Source: Actinomycetota bacterium (GTDB taxonomy: Bacteria; Actinomycetota; Geothermincolia; Fen-727; Anoxymicrobiaceae). From it: a stretch of 35,395 nt of DNA. The notes beneath the pieces are model-generated. The model made no database searches. It was not told the origin of the DNA and worked only from the letters and a program-made list of their open reading frames with translations. Positions 1-8,198 of the stretch are shown here, piece by piece. The stretch is taken from NCBI GenBank assembly GCA_003157385.1, contig PMJJ01000048.1, forward strand, positions 13,492 to 48,886, in the 5' to 3' direction. Position numbers and translations under genes: made by a program. Position 1 is the first letter of the stretch. Each line of letters begins with the position of its first letter.

Positions 1-752
1 CGCGGGTGCCGGGCAAGTTTCTCCACTGCCGCCGTCGTCGACTTGTGAGGCAGGCTCTCCTTCTTTCGCATGTTCGCGACTATGGCCTCCAGCGCGGCGG
101 CCCCCGCGGCGGAGCGCAGCACCTTCTTCACCGGTGAGCCCTCCGGGTGCCACATCGCCGGCGGCGAGCCCATAGTGATCCCGCCGGCCAGCTGGTCGCG
201 GCGGCGCTCCACAAGGGCGGAGTCGGAGACGACCTTGCCGTTTTCGAAGGCCGCGCCCTGAAGGAACATGTAGAGCACCTTGCCGCCCATGCTGTGGCCG
301 ATATAGAAGACCGGTTTGCCGGTGGCGTCCGCGACGCCGTCGACCAGCGCCGGGGCGTCCAGGATAGCCAGGTTGTCGATGGAGTGGCTCCAGTTGGCGC
401 ACTCGCTCAGGTAGGGCTCGCGGCCGCAGCCCCGGAACGAGGACACCCACACGTCGAAGCCCCCCCGCGCCAGGTAGACCGCCAGGTTGCGCCCCTGGCG
501 GGGCAGGTCGAAGGTGAAGCCCGTGCCGCTGAACCCGTGGCACATCAGCACCGGCGTCCCGCCCGGATTGGCGTAGCGCTTGAGCCGCAGCTTCAGGCCG
601 TCGGCGGTCTCGAACTCGCGCAGCTCGACCGCCAGGCCCTCCGCCACGTCCTGCTCCTGGCCGGGAAGAGGCGTGTCGAGGCCCATCTTGATGCCGAAGC
701 CGTAGAGGCCGAGCGCGGCAAGCGCGGAAAGGGTGCCGGTGAATCTGCCCAT
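1..752 (-). CDS. Alpha/beta hydrolase (lipase-like), partial at the left edge
   Basis: The reading frame is open from an ATG at 752 to the left edge of the window, so the C-terminus is missing. It is absent from the ORF track because it has no stop. The start is chosen for the good ribosome site AAGGAGAG just upstream. The protein begins with a short hydrophobic N-terminus (MGRFTGTLSALAALGLYGFG), a possible membrane anchor. It then shows the oxyanion-hole motif HGFSGTG and the nucleophile elbow GHSMGG, as in alpha/beta-fold lipases and esterases. The substrate cannot be told; acyl ester hydrolysis is inferred from the fold. It is divergent from the acetoacetate-decarboxylase-like gene. TATCATTG, a possible -10 region, lies about 50 nt upstream of the start. 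The large plus-strand ORF across it is a shadow. Confidence 0.85.
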   Translation of the reverse strand, partial: MGRFTGTLSALAALGLYGFGIKMGLDTPLPGQEQDVAEGLAVELREFETADGLKLRLKRYANPGGTPVLMCHGFSGTGFTFDLPRQGRNLAVYLARGGFDVWVSSFRGCGREPYLSECANWSHSIDNLAILDAPALVDGVADATGKPVFYIGHSMGGKVLYMFLQGAAFENGKVVSDSALVERRRDQLAGGITMGSPPAMWHPEGSPVKKVLRSAAGAAALEAIVANMRKKESLPHKSTTAAVEKLARHP

Positions 753-894
753 GGATGTCTCTCCTTCATCGCGCTACAGATGCGGAGCGTATGCTGCGGG
801 TCAATGATAAGGCACTTGAGCCGTCATGAGAATGTCGGGCCGGCGCTGTCTCGCGATACAATATGATGGCAGGCTAGCGACAGAAAGGTCCGGC

Positions 895-1746
895 ATGGCG
901 GATGGCTTTTTCGAGGTGCCCTCCGAGACCGTCCTCACCTCGGAGGGCCCGGTCGAGCTGCCCATGCTGTTCTACGACGTGTCGGTCAGGCAGCTCAACT
1001 TCCTGGTGGACTATCGCGCCGCGCTCTCCAGGCTCGAGGGGACCGGGCTGGCCCCCTGCCGCTTCCGCGGCCATGCGCTGGCGAGCCTCATCCTCTACAA
1101 CTACCGGGACGTCTCGATCGGCCCCTACGACGAGGTGACCATCGTGCTCCTGGCCTACCCGCTTGCTGGCCGGGACCCGAAACCGTACTGGCCCAACCTG
1201 ATCAAGCGGGACGGATATCGCTGGGCCATCGGCGCATACGTGCTGGAGATGCCGGTGACCATACCGGCCGCCCGCGCCGCGGGGCGCGAGATCTGGGGCT
1301 ATCCCAAGTACCTGACCGACGTTCCTCTCGAGATCTCCGACAGGGCTTTCTCCTACAGGGTCATGGACGGGCCGGGAGGCGAGGAGGTGCTGTCGGTCGA
1401 GTGCACGCCTTGGCCGGGCCTCACTATGAGGGCCGGCGACCTGGTCACTCTCTCCAATCACGAGGACGCGATCATGAGGACGGTGGTGGAGGTGGACGCG
1501 GCCTACAGGAACTCCACCTGCCGGAGGCTTCGCATCACGGCCTCCTCGTCGGACCACCGGTTCGCGTGCACCGTACGAGACCTGGGGCTTGACCGAACGC
1601 GGCCGTTCCTGGTCCAGAGCACCGATTCTTTCCGCTCCAGGCTCAACCGCGGCTGGCCCGTCGCAGGCCAGCGAACGACGACGCCGCCCTATCCGGTTGA
1701 AGGTGAGGCGCCGGCCCGCTGGCCCGGGGGCGTCCGGGGCCTCTAG
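895..1746 (+). CDS. Acetoacetate decarboxylase family protein
   Basis: About 283 residues from the ATG at 895, which has AGAAAGG upstream; the track's 826 start adds an N-terminus that does not look like the family. The family signature is GREIWGYPKYL near residues 130-140. By comparison with acetoacetate decarboxylase (YPKKLG), Lys138 would be the Schiff-base lysine, while the second lysine that lowers its pKa is replaced by Tyr. The family includes true decarboxylases and relatives with aldolase-dehydratase-type chemistry, so decarboxylation of acetoacetate should not be assumed. Its stop overlaps the stop of the convergent GNAT gene in a shared CTAG. GATACAATATGAT upstream could hold a -10 region. 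Confidence 0.85.
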   Translation: MADGFFEVPSETVLTSEGPVELPMLFYDVSVRQLNFLVDYRAALSRLEGTGLAPCRFRGHALASLILYNYRDVSIGPYDEVTIVLLAYPLAGRDPKPYWPNLIKRDGYRWAIGAYVLEMPVTIPAARAAGREIWGYPKYLTDVPLEISDRAFSYRVMDGPGGEEVLSVECTPWPGLTMRAGDLVTLSNHEDAIMRTVVEVDAAYRNSTCRRLRITASSSDHRFACTVRDLGLDRTRPFLVQSTDSFRSRLNRGWPVAGQRTTTPPYPVEGEAPARWPGGVRGL

Positions 1747-2177
1747 AGAGTCTTGCCGAACAGGAAGCCCAACTGCTTGAAGCCCTGCGTCTTGTAGAAC
1801 TCGTGCGCTCCCGTCCTCTGGAATCCCGAGTCGAGCTCGATCGCCACGCAGCCGCGGTCGGAGGCGGCGCCGGCGGCCGTCTCCAGCAGGGAGGCCCCCA
1901 CGCCCGTCTTCCTGTAGCCTTCCCTCACGATCAGGATGTCCACGTAGGCGGTCATCCCCGCGAACAGGAGAGAGTTCTTGATGTTCATGGCGCAGAAGCC
2001 GATGAGCTTTTCGTCCTCCATCGCGCAGAAGGATGCTTCCGTGCCGACCTCCAGCGAGGCGTTGAAGACCTTCTGGAGCCTGCTGCCGTCCAGGTTGGTC
2101 TCGGGCCACAGATGCTGGAGCAATTCGAGCACCTGCTCGAAGTCCTCCTCGCGGCAATCGCGTATCTCGGCAGCCAT
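1743..2177 (-). CDS. GNAT family N-acetyltransferase
   Basis: 144 residues from the ATG at 2177, which follows GAGGAG at good spacing; the track's upstream start (MAGGALLRRLK...) is rejected. The order MAAEIRDCREEDFEQVLELL, then VDILIVREGYRKTGVGASLLE, then HEFYKTQGFKQLGF is the GNAT fold. RKTGVG corresponds to the acetyl-CoA pyrophosphate loop (usually RxxGxG/A). The acceptor substrate is unknown. The gene is convergent with the decarboxylase-like gene (overlapping stops) and divergent from a second GNAT gene. The two GNAT starts flank a perfect 10-bp inverted repeat. Confidence 0.88.
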   Translation of the reverse strand: MAAEIRDCREEDFEQVLELLQHLWPETNLDGSRLQKVFNASLEVGTEASFCAMEDEKLIGFCAMNIKNSLLFAGMTAYVDILIVREGYRKTGVGASLLETAAGAASDRGCVAIELDSGFQRTGAHEFYKTQGFKQLGFLFGKTL

Positions 2178-2242
2178 TTTTAATCTCCTCAATAATGCGC
2201 CTCCGGCCACTTCGCCGGCGCGCCGTGTCGTCTCCGAAAAGG

Positions 2243-2314
2243 ATGATACAACCGTGCGGCTGCGTGCTCAAGCGTTGCTTGCTCGGCCTGCCGCCGCCGG
2301 CGTCGTTGTATCAT
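2243..2314. promoter_or_regulatory. Inverted repeat ATGATACAAC / GTTGTATCAT between two divergent GNAT genes
   Basis: ATGATACAAC (2243-2252) and GTTGTATCAT (2305-2314) are perfect inverted copies 52 nt apart. Each places GTTGTATCAT upstream of, and in the same orientation as, one of the two genes. TATCAT could be the -10 hexamer of two divergent promoters, or the pair could bind a shared regulator. No clear -35 box is seen. TGTATCATTGG recurs exactly upstream of the TrmB gene. Confidence 0.4.
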
Positions 2315-2343
2315 TGGCGCAGTCACGATGGCGTAGGAGGAAG

Positions 2344-3003
2344 ATGGAACCGGTCATCCGTGCCGCGTCGGCCGCAGACGCTGGAGCAATCGCATACGCC
2401 GCTTACCTTGCTGGGCAGGGCCACTGCCGCGCGTCCACCTACGACCTCATGATACCGGGTGGGCGGCCCGGGCCCACCGCCGAGAGGATCTATCTGATCA
2501 AGCGCCTGGTCGAGGCCGAGACCGTCTGCTGGCTCCACTACTCACACTACCGCGTCGCGGTCCTCGACGGGAGCGTGGCCGCGTCCATCGGCGCCTTCCG
2601 CGCTGAGGACTCCGGGAACATCGATCTCATCAAGGCGCTGAGGGAGACCGGGTGGACCGACGAAGAGATCGCGCGGATGTCCACCGAGGTCCGGGTGTAT
2701 GCCAGGGTGGAGCCACCGGTCCCCCGCGACGCGTGGATGATCGAGAACGCCGCGGTGCTGCCGGGGTTCCGCCGCATGGGGCTCATGACGGCACTGCTGG
2801 AGGCGGTCGTCGATGAGGGTCGCCGGACGGGCTTGAAGACCGCGCTGCTGGCCTGTCACATGGGCAACGAGGCCGCGCGGCGGCTGTACGAGCGGGCCGG
2901 TTTCGTCATCACCGCCGAGAGGACGGACACCGAGTTCGAGACCGTCTTCGGGTGCCCCGGGATGTGGCAGATGACGCTCGAGCTTCAGGGACCGACCCGG
3001 TAG
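2344..3003 (+). CDS. GNAT family N-acetyltransferase, long form
   Basis: 219 residues from the ATG at 2344, with a strong GGAGG six nt or less upstream; the 1978 start in the track runs through the neighbouring gene and is rejected. The C-terminal half carries the GNAT core: IENAAVLPGFRRMGLMTALLEAVVDEG (acetyl-CoA loop RRMGLM) and ACHMGNEAARRLYERAGF. The N-terminal 120 residues (RASTYDLMIPGG, LVEAETVCWLHYSHYRVAVLDG) are longer than in small GNATs and probably shape the acceptor pocket. The substrate is unknown. It ends 2 bp before the convergent P-type ATPase stop. Confidence 0.88.
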   Translation: MEPVIRAASAADAGAIAYAAYLAGQGHCRASTYDLMIPGGRPGPTAERIYLIKRLVEAETVCWLHYSHYRVAVLDGSVAASIGAFRAEDSGNIDLIKALRETGWTDEEIARMSTEVRVYARVEPPVPRDAWMIENAAVLPGFRRMGLMTALLEAVVDEGRRTGLKTALLACHMGNEAARRLYERAGFVITAERTDTEFETVFGCPGMWQMTLELQGPTR

Positions 3004-3005
3004 AC

Positions 3006-5432
3006 TCAGGCTGCGCGGCCGGAATCCATCAGACCGGTCATGCGGTTCTCGCTGGTCCTCCAGCCGGACAGCCTCCAGGCCACCTCCATCAGGATTATCC
3101 CCGCCACGGAGATCGCGACGGTCTGGATGATGATGGTCCACTGGGGTATGTCGAGGGCGAAGAAGTCACGCAGGTACGGCACAGTGAGGATGATCAACAG
3201 GCCGAGCAGCATGGCCGCGACCAGACCTTCCTTCCACCAGGTCCAGGGCTTGCAGAGGACCCCCAGTATCCACAGGCCCAGCACCACCAGCACCAGCGTC
3301 GCGGTGGTGCGCGACTCGGCGATGGCGATCCAGGGGTAGATGTGGGAGAGCGCGGCGGCGCTGAACGCGGCCAGGGCCGCAACGATCCCGGCGGGGATGG
3401 TGAACCGCATGACCCGTTTGACGAACCCCGGCCGGTAACGCGCCGTGTTCGGCGCGAACGAGAGCACGAACGCGGGGGCGCCGATGGTCAGGCCGCTCAC
3501 CAGCGTGAGGTGGCGCGGGAGGAAGATGAAGGCCCAGCCCGCGAGGCCTATGGCGATCGAGAGCAGCGTCGCGTACACGGTCTTGGTGAGGAACAGGTTC
3601 GCCACGCGCTCCATGTTGCCTATCACCCTGCGGCCTTCGCCCACCACCGCCGGCAGCGTCTCGAAGCGGCCGTCCAGCAGCACCAGCTGAGCCACGGCCC
3701 TGGAGGCCGGCGAGCCGGTCCCCATGGCGATGCCGATGTCCGCTTTCTTCAGCGCCAGCACGTCGTTCACGCCATCGCCGGTCATGGCGACCACGTGGCC
3801 CCTGCTCTGCAGAGCCGCGACCATCGCCTCTTTCTGGTTGGGCTTCACGCGCCCGAAGACCGTGGAGGTCTCCAGCACCGCGGCGAGATCTTCCTGGTCG
3901 TCCGGGAGCGTGCGCGCGTCCACCGGCTGGCCCACGTCTATCACGCCGGCCGTCCTGGCTACCGCGCCGACCGTAACGGGGTTGTCGCCCGAGATCACCT
4001 TGATGGTGACACCCTGCTCGTAGAAGTAGGCAAGGGTCTCCGGCGCGTCGCCGCGCACGCGCTCCTCGAAGACCACTATGGACGCCGGGTCCAACGCGGG
4101 CAGGGTCTCTTCGGTGATGTCGCGCTCGGCGCGGGCCAGCAGCAGCACCCGCAGGCCGGTGCCAGCAAGCTGCGAGACTTGATCGCCCAGTTCCTCGTGT
4201 GAGCCGATCTCATCCATCATGACCTCAGGCGCGCCGAGCACCCAGGTCCCGTTGTCCCCGAACGACTCCGAGCTCCACTTCCTCACCGACGAGAAAGGCA
4301 CCCGGCCGGTTATCTCCCAGCCTTCAGGCGCCTCGAACGCCTCGGAGATCGCCTCCAGCGTGCTGCTCTTGGAGGCGGCGTCCATGCCGAAGCCGCCAAG
4401 GACCTGCTCAAGCTCCGCCTCGTCGTGGGCGCTTACCGCGACGGGGACCATCCTGTTGAACGCGAGCTTTCCCTCCGTGAGGGTCCCGGTCTTGTCCAGG
4501 CAGACCACGTCGACGCGGGCGAGTCCCTCAACCGCGGGCAGCTCCTGCACCAGCACGTTCTTGCGGCCGAGCACCACCACGCTCACGGCGAACGCCACGC
4601 TGGTCAGCAGCACCAGTCCCTCGGGGACCATCCCGACCAGCCCCGCCACCGTCCCGGTCGCCGCGCGATGGAAGGTCCCGAAGACCTTCAGCTGGCTCAC
4701 CAGCAGCAGGATGCCCACCGGCAGCATGACCCAGGTGATGTAGCGGAGGATCATGTTGATGCTGTCGCGCAGCTCGGAGGAGACCAGCTGGAACTGGCGG
4801 GCCTCCGACGCCAGCTTGCGGGCGTAGGCGTCGGCCCCGACCTTCTGGGCCCTGAAGCTGCCTGTGCCCGCGACGATGAAGCTCCCGGACTTGACCTCGT
4901 CGCCCGGCTTCTTCACCACCGGGACCGACTCGCCCGTCAGCAGCGACTCGTCGACCTCCAGCCCCTGCGCCTCGAGCACGGCGCCGTCCGCCACCACCTG
5001 CTCGCCGGTGGACAGCAGCACCACGTCGTCGACGACCACTTTGCCGAGCGCTATCTCCTCCTCGCGGCCGTCGCGGACCACCCGCGTCTTGGCCTCGCTG
5101 ATCAGGGTAAGCCTGTCCAGCGTCCACTTCGCGCGCACCTCCTGCACGATGCCGATGAGCGTGTTGACCACGAGCACCGCGCCGAAGAGGGCGTCGCGGG
5201 GGGAGCCGAAAATGAGGATCACCACGAACAGGGAGCCGAGGATCGCGTTGAACCTGGTGAAAACGTTTCCCCTGATGATGTCGGTGTAGTTGCGGCTCGA
5301 CTTCTGCTGGACCGCGTTGGTCTCGCCGCGGGCTTCTCGCTCGGCAACCTCGGCCGCGGTCAGGCCCCTGGTGCCCCCGGGCGCTTCGTCTCGCGCGTAG
5401 ATCTGGGTCGAAACCGGCAAGCGCCCTCCCAT
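3006..5432 (-). CDS. P-type cation-transporting ATPase, CtpE-like
   Basis: 808 residues with all P-type ATPase hallmarks: LTGES (about 165-169, actuator domain), PEGL in the fourth membrane helix (270-273), the phosphorylated DKTGT (Asp313), and TGDGVND followed by IGIAMGTGSPASRAVA (hinge). The helix pattern and the short N-terminus without heavy-metal CxxC domains fit the CtpE group; mycobacterial CtpE has been linked to calcium uptake. The ion here is inferred, not shown. The ATG at 5432 has no visible ribosome site. Codons 2-4 read GGAGGGCGC followed by TTG at 5420, so translation may really start at that TTG. It is convergent with the GNAT gene and divergent from the racemase operon. Confidence 0.92.
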   Translation of the reverse strand: MGGRLPVSTQIYARDEAPGGTRGLTAAEVAEREARGETNAVQQKSSRNYTDIIRGNVFTRFNAILGSLFVVILIFGSPRDALFGAVLVVNTLIGIVQEVRAKWTLDRLTLISEAKTRVVRDGREEEIALGKVVVDDVVLLSTGEQVVADGAVLEAQGLEVDESLLTGESVPVVKKPGDEVKSGSFIVAGTGSFRAQKVGADAYARKLASEARQFQLVSSELRDSINMILRYITWVMLPVGILLLVSQLKVFGTFHRAATGTVAGLVGMVPEGLVLLTSVAFAVSVVVLGRKNVLVQELPAVEGLARVDVVCLDKTGTLTEGKLAFNRMVPVAVSAHDEAELEQVLGGFGMDAASKSSTLEAISEAFEAPEGWEITGRVPFSSVRKWSSESFGDNGTWVLGAPEVMMDEIGSHEELGDQVSQLAGTGLRVLLLARAERDITEETLPALDPASIVVFEERVRGDAPETLAYFYEQGVTIKVISGDNPVTVGAVARTAGVIDVGQPVDARTLPDDQEDLAAVLETSTVFGRVKPNQKEAMVAALQSRGHVVAMTGDGVNDVLALKKADIGIAMGTGSPASRAVAQLVLLDGRFETLPAVVGEGRRVIGNMERVANLFLTKTVYATLLSIAIGLAGWAFIFLPRHLTLVSGLTIGAPAFVLSFAPNTARYRPGFVKRVMRFTIPAGIVAALAAFSAAALSHIYPWIAIAESRTTATLVLVVLGLWILGVLCKPWTWWKEGLVAAMLLGLLIILTVPYLRDFFALDIPQWTIIIQTVAISVAGIILMEVAWRLSGWRTSENRMTGLMDSGRAA

Positions 5433-5491
5433 GGAGAAATGGAAACGTCGCGATTCTACGTTGTTAGGTTAGCAGCGGGCGTGACCAAAAC

Positions 5492-5528
5492 GCAAAACGG
5501 GGACAGCCCCCATTTTGCACCATGGTGC
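5492..5528. repeat. Intergenic hairpin (family member A) plus palindrome
   Basis: GCAAAA-c-GGGG-acag-CCCC-ca-TTTTGC forms a hairpin at 5492-5518. It is followed by the perfect 12-bp palindrome GCACCATGGTGC (5517-5528), which recurs within the arm of the repeat near 14.56 kb. The copy lies between the divergent ATPase and CrtC-like genes. It shares the ACAG core and GCAAAAT-type arms with the other dispersed hairpins. Confidence 0.6.
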
Positions 5529-5598
5529 GTCTTGAGCGGTCGCCGGCCCGGGCCTCTTGATATACTTTCAGCTACCACTTCCGACGAAAGGAAACGAC

Positions 5599-6687
5599 AT
5601 GGCACCGGACCTCGAGCTTTCGGACGAGCAGCGAAGGAAGGCGGAGGCGGACAACCAGAAAGCGCTGGAGCGCGAGGGACTGAAGCCCGGCGTGGTCGAG
5701 CAGTGGGAGGACTCCTACCGGACGTCCGGACGGCCCGACGCCTTCGAGTGGTGGTACTTCGACGCGAAGTTCGAAAGCGGGTGGACGGCGGTGGTCGTCT
5801 TCAGCACCAAGCCCATGACCAAGCCCGGCGCGCCGCTGAAACCCTCCGCCCAGATGATAATCCACGACCCCGGTGGCAAGCGAATGAGGCTCGGCGCCGC
5901 CATGGGGCCTGACGATCTCGAGGCTTCCACCGATTCCTGCGAGGTGCGAATCGGTCCCAGCCACGTCAAAGGTGACCTGAGCACCTACGTGCTGCACGCC
6001 GAGGGCGAGGGTGCCGCGCTCGACCTGACCTTCGAGCGAGGCGCGCCGTCGTGGAGGCCGGGCGCCGGCATGAGCTACTTCGACAAGAAGAAGGATAAGT
6101 ATCTCGGCTGGGTGGTGCCCATCCCCTACGGCACGGTCAGCGGGACCATCACCGTCGACGGCAAGGCGCACGAGGTCAAGGGCACCGGCTACCACGACCA
6201 CAACTGGGGCAACATCAGCCCGGGGCTGGGGATCGACCACTGGTACTGGGGCAGGGCCCACGTAGGAGAGTTCAGCATGATCTTCGTAGAGATCGTGACC
6301 GCGAAGGTGCCCGGCATGGGGAGCCTGAAGGTCCCCTCCTTCTACCTGGCCAGGGGCGAGGAGATCATCACCGACGACGCCATGCCCATGAGCCTGGTGA
6401 CCAGGGACTACGTCGACGGGCCCGGCGGCAGGCCGTACCCCAGGGTGCTCGACTGGCAGTGGCACACGCCCGACGGTGACATCGAGTTCAGTATCACCAA
6501 CCCGTCGCTGATTGAGACTATCAACGTCCTCGAGGACATGCCCAGGTGGGAGCAGGCGCTGATCCACCTGTTCGCCAAGCCCCTCTATTACGACTTCAAC
6601 GCCGACATCGCATTCAAGATCGACTACGCCGGGATCAAGGCCGAGGTCGAGGGCTCGGCGCTCTACGAGATCATGATGCTGAGGTGA
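5599..6687 (+). CDS. CrtC/AttH-like lipocalin-fold protein (hydroxyneurosporene-synthase superfamily)
   Basis: 362 residues from the ATG at 5599 (AAAGGAAACGAC upstream; TATACT further upstream may be a -10). Two motifs are typical of the CrtC/AttH superfamily: EWWYFDAKFESGW near residue 50 and GTGYHDHNWGN near residue 205. Members include carotenoid 1,2-hydratases and Diels-Alderase-like cyclases that act on hydrophobic substrates in a double lipocalin fold. No other carotenoid gene is present, so a carotenoid role is unlikely here. It is the first gene of a tight operon, 4 nt ahead of the racemase gene, so it probably acts on the same substrate family. The exact reaction is unknown. Confidence 0.75.
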   Translation: MAPDLELSDEQRRKAEADNQKALEREGLKPGVVEQWEDSYRTSGRPDAFEWWYFDAKFESGWTAVVVFSTKPMTKPGAPLKPSAQMIIHDPGGKRMRLGAAMGPDDLEASTDSCEVRIGPSHVKGDLSTYVLHAEGEGAALDLTFERGAPSWRPGAGMSYFDKKKDKYLGWVVPIPYGTVSGTITVDGKAHEVKGTGYHDHNWGNISPGLGIDHWYWGRAHVGEFSMIFVEIVTAKVPGMGSLKVPSFYLARGEEIITDDAMPMSLVTRDYVDGPGGRPYPRVLDWQWHTPDGDIEFSITNPSLIETINVLEDMPRWEQALIHLFAKPLYYDFNADIAFKIDYAGIKAEVEGSALYEIMMLR

Positions 6688-6691
6688 TGGC

Positions 6692-7927
6692 ATGAAGACG
6701 GTGACAGTGCCCAACCTGCTCTGGTACGGCAACGAGCCGCGCACGCTGGAGTTCCCAAAGCGATGGGACGTGAGCGTGCTGGAGCCGCCGGGCTTCTCCA
6801 AGCCGGCGCTGGACGACGCCGGCATCCTCGAGGCACTCTCCTCGCCCATCGGCTCGCCGACCCTGGCCGAGCTGGCGGCCGGGGCCAGCGAGGTTGCCAT
6901 ACTGTTCGATGACATCACCCGGCCCACCCCGGTCTCGCGGCTGCTGCCGCACGTATTGGGGCCGATCCACGACGCGGGTATACCTCGCGGGAACGTGCGG
7001 TTCATCCCGGCGCTGGGGATGCACGGCGCGATGAACAACCTCGACTTCCGCAAGAAGCTGGGCGACGAAGTGGTGCGCGACTACGCCATCTTCAACCACA
7101 ACCCCTACGAGAACTGCGTCGATGTAGGGGTGAGCCCTTCAGGCGTGCCCATCCAGCTGAACCGCGAGTTCATGGCCTGCGACCTCAAGATCGGGATCGG
7201 GTGCATAACCCCCCACGTCCACGTCGGCTTCGGCGGGGGCGGGAAGATGATCATGCCGGGCATCGCCTCCTTCGAGACCATCAAGGCGTTCCACATGGAA
7301 GTGCCCGCGCGGGATTTCACCTCCCTGGGGCTCGGGAGGATCGAGGGGAACGTGATGCACGCGGAGGTCACCGACGTCTGCAGGATGTCGGGGCTGCAGT
7401 TCAAGGCCGACGCGCTCATAAACGACCGCGGCCAGATTACCGAGGTGTTCGCCGGCGACCCCATTGAAGCGCATCGCGCCGGGGTCGCGGTGGCGAAGGA
7501 TCACTACGGGACGCCTCCGTCGACCGGCAACGACATCGTGGTGGTCAACGCGTATGCGAAGTACAACGAGATGGCCATCTGCATGATGATGGCGCTGGGG
7601 TGCGTGAACTTCGCGCCGGCGGGAACGGTCGTCCTCATCGTGGACGCCCCCGAGGGGCAGGTCTGCCACTACCTTCTCAACCGCTTCGGCAAGGAGTACG
7701 GCGGCGCCGGCTACATACCGCGCGCCGAGCCGCCGGGCGGCATCAACGGCATCGTCTGCACCGCCTATCCCAGCCGGACGATGTGCGACTGGTTCGTCTC
7801 GGCCGAGAGCGTGACCGTGACGGGCGACTGGCCGGCGACGCTGCCACTGCTGGAGGAGCGCTACCCGCAGGGAGCCTCGGTGGCGGTGATCCCCGATGGG
7901 ACCATGCAGTACTTCAGAGAGGCCTGA
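6692..7927 (+). CDS. LarA-type nickel-pincer-nucleotide-dependent racemase/epimerase
   Basis: 411 residues, with GAGGTGATGGC before the ATG. The sequence aligns with lactate racemase LarA at the key places: FDDITRPTP (Arg77, substrate-binding arginine), ALGMHG (His111), PHVHVGFGGGGK (His175 and Lys185, the lysine that carries the NPN cofactor) and ETIKAFH (His201, nickel ligand). The spacing His-10-Lys-16-His equals that in LarA. The LarA superfamily racemizes or epimerizes 2-hydroxy acids, including sugar acids such as gluconate. Position directly before a split altronate-dehydratase-type enzyme points to a sugar acid or other hydroxy acid. The cofactor-making genes larB, larC and larE are not in this window. 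Confidence 0.88.
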   Translation: MKTVTVPNLLWYGNEPRTLEFPKRWDVSVLEPPGFSKPALDDAGILEALSSPIGSPTLAELAAGASEVAILFDDITRPTPVSRLLPHVLGPIHDAGIPRGNVRFIPALGMHGAMNNLDFRKKLGDEVVRDYAIFNHNPYENCVDVGVSPSGVPIQLNREFMACDLKIGIGCITPHVHVGFGGGGKMIMPGIASFETIKAFHMEVPARDFTSLGLGRIEGNVMHAEVTDVCRMSGLQFKADALINDRGQITEVFAGDPIEAHRAGVAVAKDHYGTPPSTGNDIVVVNAYAKYNEMAICMMMALGCVNFAPAGTVVLIVDAPEGQVCHYLLNRFGKEYGGAGYIPRAEPPGGINGIVCTAYPSRTMCDWFVSAESVTVTGDWPATLPLLEERYPQGASVAVIPDGTMQYFREA

Positions 7928-7928
7928 G

Positions 7929-8198
7929 ATGGAGCAGGACGTCATCATCATCAACGAGGCGGATAACGTGGCCGTCGCCAGGCGCGACATCCCGGCGGGG
8001 GAAGAGGTGGCTCTGCCGACGGGAGGGTCACTCACCACCGCCGCCGACATCCCCAGGGGGCACAAGGTGGCGCTGGTGGCGATCGCGGAGGGGGGGCGCG
8101 TGATCAAGTACGGTGAGTGCATCGGGGTGGCTGGCGCCGACATCGGACCGGGCGACTGGGTCCACACCCACAACATCGAGGCGGCGGATAAGCCATGA
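7929..8198 (+). CDS. SAF-domain small subunit of altronate dehydratase / sulfolactate sulfo-lyase type
   Basis: 89 residues. The ATG at 7929 starts one base after the racemase stop; the track's start at 7896 is inside the previous gene. NVAVARRDIPAGEEV, DIPRGHKVALVAIAEGGRVIKYGECIG and HTHNIE are the SAF domain found at the N-terminus of altronate dehydratase UxaA and as the separate small subunit SuyA of (2R)-sulfolactate sulfo-lyase. It pairs with the next gene, which overlaps it by 4 bp (ATGA), so the two chains are probably made in step and form one enzyme. UxaA-like and SuyA-like roles cannot be separated from this sequence alone. Confidence 0.88.
   Translation: MEQDVIIINEADNVAVARRDIPAGEEVALPTGGSLTTAADIPRGHKVALVAIAEGGRVIKYGECIGVAGADIGPGDWVHTHNIEAADKP

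Noticed and set aside
2952-4202. 416-residue plus-strand ORF (and similar long ones at 4425-5912, 147-866, 874-2271)
   Set aside because: They are antisense shadows of the P-type ATPase, hydrolase and decarboxylase genes; low-complexity His/Arg/Gln/Asp/Pro-rich translations typical of high-GC shadow frames, with no domain or ribosome site.
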